Of a DNA stretch of 14,467 nucleotides, positions 1-7,154 are shown one piece after another. Each line of letters begins with the position of its first letter. Within the stretch, counting starts at the first letter, position 1. The notes under the pieces were generated by a model that was not told the origin of the DNA, did not search any database, and saw nothing but the letters and a program-made list of their open reading frames with translations. This DNA comes from an uncultured Eubacterium sp. (GTDB taxonomy: Bacteria; Bacillota_A; Clostridia; Lachnospirales; Lachnospiraceae), in contig CAOKJJ010000132.1 of assembly GCA_948468465.1 (NCBI GenBank), positions 1-14,467 on the forward strand. The letters are read 5' to 3'. The position numbers were made by a program, and so were the translations under genes.

Positions 1-1
1 G

Positions 2-97
2 GCGGATAGCATGCCCCCTTGGGTACTACGCGACGCGACCGGACGGGGCCATTACGTCTATGCAGAATGTTTAGAGATTCTTAACATTCTGGAGTAG
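2..97 (+). CDS. C-terminal end of an unidentified protein (5' truncated by window)
   Basis: Reading from base 2, the frame is open for 31 codons and stops at TAG 95-97. The last residues read DATGRGHYVYAECLEILNIL followed by Glu. The composition (aromatic, charged and aliphatic residues ending in an amphipathic stretch) looks like a real protein tail rather than noise. The frame runs off the left edge, so the N-terminus is outside the window; an internal ATG at 11-13 has no ribosome binding site. It is co-oriented with the regulator at 182, about 84 bases away, with no evident terminator between them, so the two could be co-transcribed. I do not recognise the family. The segment also contains a hairpin (AGAATGTT/AACATTCT), so a structured RNA cannot be excluded. 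Confidence 0.5.
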   Translation, partial: ADSMPPWVLRDATGRGHYVYAECLEILNILE

Positions 98-181
98 GAG
101 CCGCAAGCCAGGCCAGTTCCCCCTCACCCGGCGTCCGCATAGCCAATACCCACACACAATATCAACTCACAAGGAGATTTT

Positions 182-1729
182 ATGGAATACATACACATCA
201 TAAACAAGCTTGCAGTTCGCGGATACGCCTGCAAAACATATGGCAGCCTTTCTTTTAGCCGCGACATTTTAAACCTGCGCATCCTCTGTGACGGGCAGAC
301 GCAGTTTGATGCTTCCACCTTATATTTGTGTTCGTCCGCACATCTGCCGGATGCTTCTTTATCTGTGCCATGCGCGTTTTTTTACTGCGGCCCGCGGGCG
401 GACTTTTCGGTTTATCTAAACAGTGATTTTGGCTTTGCTGATTTTGGCATGTCCGTGCCTGCCGCTGAGCTGTTTAATCATACGATGGAAATTCTGAGCG
501 AAATCCAGCAGATTACTGCCGGCATGCATCTGCTTGTCAACGCGCTTCTTTCCGGCAAAGGACTGCAGGCCCTGGTTGACACCGCTACAAACCTGTTTGG
601 CAACCCGATCTATGTTGTCGATCTGCAGCACAAATATCTGGCTATCTCTGCCGGCATTGTCCCAAAGGATGATGTATTTAGCGAAGAGGCCGCGGCGGGA
701 TATATCAGCCAGACCGGAATCCGGTTTATTCATAAAAACAGGATTAATGAAAAAGTAAGAGAACAATCCCTGGCATACTACTGCGTCAACACGCTTGTGA
801 ACAAAGGCATGCTGATTGACGCAATTCACATTCAGGGCATTGAAGTCGGCCATATTATGATGATGGAATCAGAGCATCCGTTCCGGGATTTTGACGCGGA
901 ATTTTTTCACCGTTTCAGCCGTCTCGTATCTGTAGAGCTGCAGAAAGATTCTGCGTATGCAAATAATAAAGGCGTGATGTATTCTTATTTTCTGGCAGAT
1001 TTAATCCGCCATCCTGGTCAAAACGCCAAAAACATCCGCGAACATTTAAAAATCATGGGGTATCATTTGAAAGACACGCAATACATTCTGGCAATCCCGC
1101 CTGACGGACATACGACCTCGGATTTGAAGCTGAGCGTCATATCCGAACATCTGAAGCATATTTTTGCGGAAAGCATTTATGTCATTTATGAAAATACGAT
1201 TGTTTTTTTAATCAGCCGCGATATGGACAAAAATCTCAGTGATTACGAACTGAAGCGGCTGGAAGAATTTTTGCAGGCCAATCATTTAAAAGCCGGCATC
1301 AGCAACTTTTATCAGCATCTGGAAGATACCGCGCGTTTTTATGAACAGGCCGTTGACAGCGTGCGCCTTGCCTTCCGTCTGAAAGATCCGGCGCCCATCT
1401 GTTACTACAGTGATTACTATCTGTATAAAATGCTGGAAAATTATGAAAAAGAAGATTCAGAAATCCGGTTTCTGATTCATCCCGGACTTATGAAACTGTA
1501 TCTGTATGAACAGGCGCACGGCACCGAACTGATTTCCACGCTGACCGCGTACTTAAAGCAGCCTGGCCAGCCGGCCAAAATCGCCGATGCCGTGCATGTT
1601 CATAAAAACACGTTATTATACCGCATGAAGAAAATACGGGAAATAACAGGATGCAGCTTTACGCAGGGAGAGGATTTTATGAATTTCAACCTGTCGATCT
1701 GCATTATGCGCTATCTGCACATGCTGTAG
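182..1729 (+). CDS. PucR/CdaR-like helix-turn-helix transcriptional regulator
   Basis: A 515-residue cytoplasmic transcriptional regulator. The C-terminal segment (about residues 448-493) contains the PucR-type HTH_30 signature, AxxxHVHKNTLLYRMKKIREITG, which marks the PucR/CdaR/sugar-diacid regulator group. The central part (about 135-260) resembles a GAF-like sensory region (NPIYVVDLQHKYLAIS), and about 265-400 fits the middle domain usual in this group. No membrane segment or signal peptide is visible. The start at 182 is supported by AAGGAG at 171-176, five bases upstream. The gene is convergent with the redox operon; its TAG lies only four bases from the end of the last operon gene. A paralogous regulator lies at the other end of that operon, so this one probably senses a substrate or product of the same pathway. 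The ligand is unknown. Confidence 0.85.
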   Translation: MEYIHIINKLAVRGYACKTYGSLSFSRDILNLRILCDGQTQFDASTLYLCSSAHLPDASLSVPCAFFYCGPRADFSVYLNSDFGFADFGMSVPAAELFNHTMEILSEIQQITAGMHLLVNALLSGKGLQALVDTATNLFGNPIYVVDLQHKYLAISAGIVPKDDVFSEEAAAGYISQTGIRFIHKNRINEKVREQSLAYYCVNTLVNKGMLIDAIHIQGIEVGHIMMMESEHPFRDFDAEFFHRFSRLVSVELQKDSAYANNKGVMYSYFLADLIRHPGQNAKNIREHLKIMGYHLKDTQYILAIPPDGHTTSDLKLSVISEHLKHIFAESIYVIYENTIVFLISRDMDKNLSDYELKRLEEFLQANHLKAGISNFYQHLEDTARFYEQAVDSVRLAFRLKDPAPICYYSDYYLYKMLENYEKEDSEIRFLIHPGLMKLYLYEQAHGTELISTLTAYLKQPGQPAKIADAVHVHKNTLLYRMKKIREITGCSFTQGEDFMNFNLSICIMRYLHML

Positions 1730-1733
1730 CCAT

Positions 1734-2309
1734 TCATTTGCGTTTGCAGGGCACAGGACGTTTCGGGCACCTCGGCTTTACCGTTCCTGCCCGTACGACT
1801 GCGTCTTCTTCGCAGGCGTCCAGACAAGCTCCGCACTGGATACATTCGCCCTGATCTATGACATGTACAAATTTTGCTTTTCCGGCAATCGCGTCCTCAT
1901 CGCAGGCATCTGCGCAGTCTCCGCATCCAATGCAGCGTTCCGCTAAAATATGATAGGTCATGAATTTCCTGCACACACCTGCCCTGCATGCCTTTTTGGA
2001 TATATGATCTTCAAAATCTTTGCGGTAGGTTTCTGCGGCTGTCAGTACCGCCTGCGCGATTTCTTCCCCCTTCTCGCACAGCGACTGGCTCTGCATTGCC
2101 CCGCACAGCTCCTGTATCAGCTCCAGGTCGCCGCTGTTTCCTTTTTTCTCTGTTAGATCCGAAAAAATCATTGCCAGCTGTGAGATGCCTTCATATCCAA
2201 AGACACATTTTCCGCAGCGGGTGCATTCGTGATCTCTTACTTCTTTCAAAAGGACGTCTACGATACATTCCGTGTCCTTTAAGCTGTTCACTCTTTCTAA
2301 CGTACTCAT
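1734..2309 (-). CDS. Small multi-cluster iron-sulfur protein (NuoF C-terminus-like plus 2x4Fe-4S ferredoxin)
   Basis: A 191-residue soluble electron carrier. Residues 25-85 resemble the 4Fe-4S domain at the C-terminus of NuoF/HydB NADH dehydrogenase subunits: C29-x2-C32-x2-C35 in ECTRCGKCVFGYEGI, with a fourth ligand probably C78 in SLCEKG. Residues 120-170 are a bacterial-type ferredoxin with C126/C129/C132/C136 and C156/C159/C162/C166. C108 and C113 (ACRAGVC) are additional cysteines. The FMN- and NADH-binding parts of NuoF are absent, so it likely relays electrons rather than oxidising NADH itself. The ATG at 2307-2309 is preceded by TAGGAGG, which overlaps the stop of the upstream gene and suggests translational coupling with the GltD-like partner. 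It is the last gene of the minus-strand operon. Confidence 0.85.
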   Translation of the reverse strand: MSTLERVNSLKDTECIVDVLLKEVRDHECTRCGKCVFGYEGISQLAMIFSDLTEKKGNSGDLELIQELCGAMQSQSLCEKGEEIAQAVLTAAETYRKDFEDHISKKACRAGVCRKFMTYHILAERCIGCGDCADACDEDAIAGKAKFVHVIDQGECIQCGACLDACEEDAVVRAGTVKPRCPKRPVPCKRK

Positions 2310-2323
2310 ATCACAGACACCTC

Positions 2324-4430
2324 CTAATACTCATTCCAAAGCTTTGGCTTTGCAATCGTAAGCCGCAGGTCACACTGCAGACAGCGGGAAGCCTCGCACT
2401 GTGCCTGTTCACATGTAAATGGCTGCTCCGCCAGATCAAATCCTTTGATTCTTTCCGACGCGTCCAGCACATGCGGCTCCAGCCGCTCCAGATCGGCAAA
2501 TCCTTCGATCCTGCCAAGATATGCATCCGGTGTTTCCGGCTCTGTCAGCTGCTCGCTGATATCCCCGTCGCCGCCCAGATACAGATCCATCTGCTCTGCC
2601 TCTGCGTCCTGCCGCAATGGCTGCAATGACAGATTTTGTTCCGGTCACAACGTCACCAGCCGCATACACGCCTTCCATACTCGTTTTCAGATCGTCGTCA
2701 ACCTGAATGTACGGCCCATGCGTCAGCTCCAGGCCGAGCTCACTTGTTCCTTCCGGCTTCTGTCCTACCGCAAAAATAACTGTATCAGCCGAAACGATCT
2801 GCTCTGTCCCCTCTGCCAGCGTAATCACCGCTTTGTGATTCTCATCAAAATAAAATTGTTCTACCTGCTGCAGCTGTACGCCTTCCACATGGTCCGTTCC
2901 GACAATCCGCAAAAAGGAATGCGCCGCATGCAGAATAATTCCTTCCTGTGCGCCTTCCGCAATCTCTTCCGGCGTAGACGTCATCTGCTGTTCATTTTCC
3001 AGACACGCAATATGCACTTCCTTTGCGCCAAGCCGTACCGCCGTTCTTGCACAGTCATAAGCTACGTTTCCTCCTCCAAGTACGATGACCCTTTCTCCGA
3101 CTGGAAGAGGCGTCTGCATGCGTGCCTGTTTTAAAAACTCCGTATTGACATAGACCTGTGGCAAATGGCTGCCATCAAGCGGCAGCTTTGTGCCCTGATG
3201 CGTCCCGACCGCTACAAGCACGCTGTCATATCCCTGCTGCTTTAGCTGCTCCGGCGATGGCGACGGCGCGCCCGTTTTCAGTTCAAACGGAACGATATCC
3301 GCGATTGTCTGGATTTCTTTATCTAATACATGATCCGGCAGGCGATAAGCTGGAATGCCATAGCGGCATTGTCCGCCTGCTTTTTCATTTTTTTCAAATA
3401 CAGTGACTGCGTGACCTTTTTTGGCCAGATAATACGCGGCTGTCAGTCCTGCCGGGCCGGCGCCGATCACTGCCGCTTTTTTTCCGCTCGGCGCTTCTTT
3501 ATGCACGCGTGCTTTCCAGTCTCCCTTTTCCTGTACCGCGGCTGTACGTTTCAGTCTGCAGACAGAAAGCGGTGCGCCAAGCTCGTTTCTTTTGCATTCC
3601 TCTTCGCAGGCATGCGTACAGACGCTGCCAAGCGTTTCCGGAAACGGCACCTTTTCCCGTATCACTGCTGCCGCTTTTTCAAAATCTCCCGCCTTGATAT
3701 AACGAATATACCTTGGGATATCTATATGTGCCGGACACGCGCTTTTACACGGAACAACATTTTCCGCATACGAACGCTCTTCTTTCATCATTTTTACCTG
3801 ATCCATGATAGACCCGGTCGGGCAGACTTCGATACATGCACCGCAAAATCTGCAGCCTGCTTCCTTCAATGATTTTCCATCTGGGATGCCTGCACGGATT
3901 CCCGCATCTGTCTGAATGTAATCCAGTACTTTTACACCACGCAGATCCTGACAGGCACGAATGCATCTGCCGCACCGCACGCATCTTGTAAACAGGTGCG
4001 AGATCAGCGGATTGGAATCGTCATTCGCCACGCTCCTGGATTTTTTTCTCCATCGCTGCGGACTGACGCCCATATACTGATACATCGACTGCAGTTCGCA
4101 CTTTCCGTATTTCGGGCAGCCGGTGCAATCTGCCGGATGCGTCGCCAAAATCAGCTCCATGGCCGTATTTCTGATCTTGTCCGCCTTCGCTCCATGAATC
4201 GTTATTACCATGCCGTCCGATACTTGCGTCATGCATGCCGGCACAGCGTCCTGCATGCCTTCGATTTCGACACTGCAAAGCCGGCATCCTCCTTTTGCCT
4301 CCAGATCCGGATGGCTGCACAGATGCGGAATAAAAATGCCGGCCTCCAGAGCCGCATCCAGTACGGACTGCCCTGGCTTCGCCTGTATTGTCTTTCCTTC
4401 AATTGTAATATTTATAACATTTGTCTTCAT
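2324..4430 (-). CDS. NuoG/GltD-type iron-sulfur NAD(P)H oxidoreductase, apparently frameshifted near its 3' end
   Basis: A fusion of an NADH dehydrogenase subunit G-like N-terminus with a glutamate synthase small-subunit-like flavoprotein. It has a 2Fe-2S domain (C38, C49, C52, C66), a NuoG His/Cys cluster (H98, C102, C105, C111), a 2x4Fe-4S ferredoxin (C150/153/156/160 and C193/196/199/203), a GltD-type cysteine domain (C228, C232, C271, C275, C279), an FAD site (GAGPAG 323-328), an NAD(P)H site (GGGNVA 452-457) and AAGDVV at 590-595. After AAGR (residue 609) the frame changes. The continuation DLYLGGDGDI, ending in a CxxxxCxxxxCLQC motif, lies in the neighbouring frame to TAG 2324-2326; left unshifted, translation runs through unrelated sequence to 2436. 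The start at 4430 is set by AAGGAG eight bases upstream. Likely role: take electrons from NAD(P)H and pass them to partner reductases. The frameshift may be a real lesion or a sequence error. Confidence 0.8.
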
Positions 4431-4464
4431 CTTTGCACTCCTTAAAGAGCCGTTATTTTGGGTA

Positions 4465-5952
4465 TTAATAGGTAAAATCATCCAGCTGTGCCGCTGCGTT
4501 TTCACCTGCAATGCGGCCGCTGTTCAGGCAGAATCCCATCGTATTGCCGGATAAAATAAACGGATAGCTGTCGCCGAAAATATTGCAGGCGTCTGTTCCC
4601 ACACAGTAAAGCCCTTCGATCACTTTTGCTTCCTGTGTCAGCACTTGTGTCTTATGATTGATCTTAACGCCGCCTAAAGAACCATATGCGCCTACATTTT
4701 GACGGCAGCAGTAAAACGGCGCTTTTGCGATCGGCTGCATGTAGCGTCTGTCTTTTTCAAAAATCTCGTCAAATCCGCTCTCGCACATCTCATTATACTC
4801 TTCTACCTGTGCCGCAAGACCTTCTGGATCTATGCCTGCTTTTTCAGCAAGCTCCTCAATCGTATCTGCCTGTGCAATCGGCTCATATCCATCGTTCAGA
4901 TCTCTTTGCCACTGCTCGTCAAAATGATCATACAAATCATGAGGATGTACATGTGACACGATATCCGGGCCTTTTTTCTTATATTTTTTCAGCAGCTTGC
5001 TGTCAAAAATGGAAAATGCCACGCTGCCGGGCTGTACGGTAATCGCGTTTCCGGTAAACGTCGTATTTCCAATCTGGTCTTCCGGCATAAACCGATCTCC
5101 ATTGCGGTTCACCCAAAGACACGGCTGACGGAAAGCCCCATCCAAAATAAAATGGTTCATATTATCCGGCAGCTGGTACATCAGCTCCATGCTGCAAGGC
5201 TCTTTTCCAGCCCCTGCTTCCCATGCCATTTTCAATCCGTCTCCCTTCATGCCTGGAATCGCAAAATTAAAAATGGTTTTGCCAAATTCATATCCGGTTT
5301 CTTCTTTGATCATCTGTGGATTGTCCCCGAATCCTCCGGTTGCGATAATGACAGCCGCGGCTCTTGCCTCGATCTCTTCTCCGTTTTTATCCTTAGCCAG
5401 TACGCCGACTGCTTTTCCATCTTCCATCAATATTTTTGCGACCGGCGTTTCCAGCAGAAATTCTACGCCAAGATCTTTGGCACGCTCTGTCATTTTCTTT
5501 GTCATCGCCGTAGCCGCACGCGGTCCCGGAATGCCGCCGCCTTCCGGCTTGCACACATGCCATGTAAATTCGCCGTCTGAATATGCTCTCGTATCTTCCG
5601 GCGCACTGAACGCTCTTTGTACGCCCACAAACTCTACTCCCATATCCATCAGCCAGTCGATCGTATCTCCGGACTTAAAATAATAATCACGCACCATGCG
5701 CGCATCTACACGGTAATGCGTAAAATACATATGCTTGCGGAACGCCTCTCCCGGCGTCAGGGAAATCATATGCTCGCGCTGAATTCTGGAACCTACGCCA
5801 AGCGGGCCCATTCCCATGTTGGCAGCTCCTCCTGTTGTATTCGATTTTTCAAAAACAAGTACGTTTGCCCCGTTTTCAGCCGCCGCAATACTTGCCGCCA
5901 GTCCGGAGAGTCCAGCCGCTACCACAATTACATCTGTCTCCATATTTTTCAT
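4465..5952 (-). CDS. FAD-dependent oxidoreductase, FAD_binding_2 (fumarate reductase/3-ketosteroid dehydrogenase-like) family
   Basis: A 495-residue soluble flavoprotein. An N-terminal dinucleotide fold has the glycine motif VVAAGLSG (residues 10-17, first glycine replaced by Ala) and the acidic strand end VLVFEK. ATGGFG (204-209), NRNGDRFMPED (282-292) and the C-terminal FAD signature IEGLYCVGTDACN (445-457) through NTMGFCLNSGRIAGENA (470-486) place it in the fumarate reductase/urocanate reductase/KstD superfamily. There is no Tat signal, haem motif or covalent-FMN domain, so it acts in the cytoplasm. The HHTMGG active-site motif of true fumarate reductases is replaced by AYGSLGG (422-428), arguing for another substrate, perhaps an enoate or enone; this is inference. 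The start at 5952 is set by GGAGG six to ten bases upstream. It lies between the flavodoxin-like gene and the Fe-S oxidoreductase in the operon and is likely the catalytic subunit. Confidence 0.85.
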   Translation of the reverse strand: MKNMETDVIVVAAGLSGLAASIAAAENGANVLVFEKSNTTGGAANMGMGPLGVGSRIQREHMISLTPGEAFRKHMYFTHYRVDARMVRDYYFKSGDTIDWLMDMGVEFVGVQRAFSAPEDTRAYSDGEFTWHVCKPEGGGIPGPRAATAMTKKMTERAKDLGVEFLLETPVAKILMEDGKAVGVLAKDKNGEEIEARAAAVIIATGGFGDNPQMIKEETGYEFGKTIFNFAIPGMKGDGLKMAWEAGAGKEPCSMELMYQLPDNMNHFILDGAFRQPCLWVNRNGDRFMPEDQIGNTTFTGNAITVQPGSVAFSIFDSKLLKKYKKKGPDIVSHVHPHDLYDHFDEQWQRDLNDGYEPIAQADTIEELAEKAGIDPEGLAAQVEEYNEMCESGFDEIFEKDRRYMQPIAKAPFYCCRQNVGAYGSLGGVKINHKTQVLTQEAKVIEGLYCVGTDACNIFGDSYPFILSGNTMGFCLNSGRIAGENAAAQLDDFTY

Positions 5953-6033
5953 GTCTTTACCTCCATTTTTATTTACTTTTTGCATCCGCTTTCTTATATG
6001 TTTTTCTTCATTTATGCCTGTCATGTTCCAGAC

Positions 6034-6978
6034 TTAAACCGACGGAAACGTTTTATTTTTGTATTTTTCAAGCCTTTCCTGTACAATTTGCCTGTTTTTC
6101 GGATCCGCGTAAAAGCCGCCCTGCGTATGTCCGATCTCTTCCAGATGTCTGGCTCTTCCTTCCACTGTCGTGCGGTCTTTCAGCAGTCCGTTTTCCTGAA
6201 TCACAAACTTCCATTTCCCATCCGCTGACTGCTCCAGATTGCCGCCTGCCCCGCACACCTGGCATTCAACCGGATAATGCAGTCCGTCCCACTGCGGTTC
6301 TCCAAGCACGAGTGCATTGGAATGGCAGTTCGGGCACCAGCCCATATCCGCGTCACCCAGCCACTTTCTCTCCTGCGGAGGCGTCGCTGCCGCTTTCATT
6401 ATATTTTCTCCCAGCTTTCTGGCACGGGCAAGCAAACCGTCATCTAACAGGCACTGCGCAGCTCCCGGCACCCGTGTTGCCAGCAGCATATCCACAACCT
6501 TCATATCTGTCGTAAACATCGTCGCCTGCATCGCCTCCAGCGCCATGGACTGCCATGCCCTCGTAGAGCCGCCGACACTGATCAGCCCGGCCACCCGGTC
6601 CTTATGGTCAATCGCCCCGATCGTCTCTAAAAACGCCGTCTCATAGCTTAAACTTCTCTGCGCAAATACGAGATATTCCGCCGTCGGCATCAGATCATAC
6701 GTCGGCATCGCATAGATCACAGCGTCCTGGTCAAGCAGCACATCCATAATCTTTTTCTTGTCGTCTTTATCATCCAACACACATCCGACATTTTTTCCTT
6801 CGGACATTCCTTTCGTGCAGGAAGTACATCCTGTACAGCACTCAATATGATAATCCTTAAGATTTATCATAGTCACTTTCGCGCCTGCTTCTTCACAATA
6901 CATCAGCGCTTCTTTTAATAAAATCTCACTGTTGCTATTTTTTCTCCCAGCTGTCACACCCATTACTTTTATGGACAT
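6034..6978 (-). CDS. Flavodoxin-fold iron-sulfur flavoprotein / NAD(P)H-dependent FMN reductase family with C-terminal zinc-ribbon-like motif
   Basis: A 314-residue protein, first gene of the operon. The N-terminus MSIKVMGVTAGRKNSNSEIL is the phosphate-binding loop of the NADPH-dependent FMN reductase/flavodoxin-like fold, and AVIYAMPTYDLMP (86-98) is the second FMN-contacting loop. A compact cysteine cluster, C48-x2-C51-x2-C54 followed by C66, resembles the 4Fe-4S site of archaeal and clostridial iron-sulfur flavoproteins. The C-terminal third adds CPNC (215-218) and CQVC (239-242), a zinc-ribbon or rubredoxin-like knuckle pair unusual for the family. It probably shuttles electrons between NAD(P)H or ferredoxin and the neighbouring FAD enzyme, or reduces substrate itself. 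The start at 6978 follows AAGGAGG. A predicted sigma-A promoter lies about 80-108 bases upstream. The gap to the next gene is 81 bases. Confidence 0.8.
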   Translation of the reverse strand: MSIKVMGVTAGRKNSNSEILLKEALMYCEEAGAKVTMINLKDYHIECCTGCTSCTKGMSEGKNVGCVLDDKDDKKKIMDVLLDQDAVIYAMPTYDLMPTAEYLVFAQRSLSYETAFLETIGAIDHKDRVAGLISVGGSTRAWQSMALEAMQATMFTTDMKVVDMLLATRVPGAAQCLLDDGLLARARKLGENIMKAAATPPQERKWLGDADMGWCPNCHSNALVLGEPQWDGLHYPVECQVCGAGGNLEQSADGKWKFVIQENGLLKDRTTVEGRARHLEEIGHTQGGFYADPKNRQIVQERLEKYKNKTFPSV

Positions 6979-6990
6979 CTTTTTCCTCCT

Positions 6991-7001
6991 TTTGTCTGAT
7001 T
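6991..7001. repeat. 11-base direct repeat copy 1 (TTTGTCTGATT), candidate operator
   Basis: The identical 11-mer occurs again at 7135-7145. This copy lies in the leader of the operon, just upstream of the ribosome binding site of the flavoprotein gene. Two exact copies at opposite ends of a divergent intergenic region suggest binding sites for a regulator, possibly the PucR-like protein encoded next door. The function is inferred. Confidence 0.4.
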
Positions 7002-7057
7002 CTGCAAAGTCTGTACTTGAAGTGTGATTCCCTCTTTGTTATACTTTGTATGTACTG

Positions 7058-7086
7058 ATTATAATCATTAATTTTACTGTCAGCAA
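7058..7086 (-). promoter_or_regulatory. Predicted sigma-A promoter of the redox operon
   Basis: On the minus strand, TTGCTG (complement of 7081-7086) is followed after exactly 17 bases by a perfect TATAAT (complement of 7058-7063). Transcription would begin near 7050, giving a leader of about 70 bases before the flavoprotein start at 6978. It lies in the divergent intergenic region between the operon and the second regulator. Confidence 0.6.
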
Positions 7087-7128
7087 TCTCTGGAAGTCTT
7101 ATAAGTTTGTTAATAAATTATCAATTTT

Positions 7129-7145
7129 CAGACGTTTGTCTGATT
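7129..7145. promoter_or_regulatory. Palindrome CAGAC-N4-GTCTG merging into 11-base repeat copy 2, candidate operator
   Basis: CAGACGTTTGTCTG at 7129-7142 is a perfect 5-base inverted repeat with a 4-base spacer. Its right arm is part of the second TTTGTCTGATT copy (7135-7145). It ends just before the GGAGG of the second regulator, a place suited to autoregulation. The binding protein is not identified from sequence. Confidence 0.4.
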
Positions 7146-7154
7146 GGAGGAAAT

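Noticed and set aside
1..120. Possible 5S rRNA or riboswitch in the regulator leader
   Set aside because: The conserved CCGAAC...GAAGUUAAGC core of 5S is absent and no cobalamin, Moco or THF riboswitch core is found. A continuous reading frame explains 2-97 better.
416..853. Open frame on the minus strand inside the first regulator
   Set aside because: It overlaps a strongly supported gene, has no ribosome binding site and shows no recognisable motif, so it is a frame shadow.
4431..4511. Longer N-terminus for the NuoG/GltD-like gene starting at 4511
   Set aside because: It would overlap the end of the FAD enzyme gene. AAGGAG before 4430 and the start of the 2Fe-2S domain fix the shorter form.
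5953..6024. Longer N-terminus for the FAD enzyme starting at 6024
   Set aside because: The FAD-binding strand begins just after the ATG at 5952, which has a GGAGG site; the extension is polar, Lys-rich and lacks a ribosome binding site.
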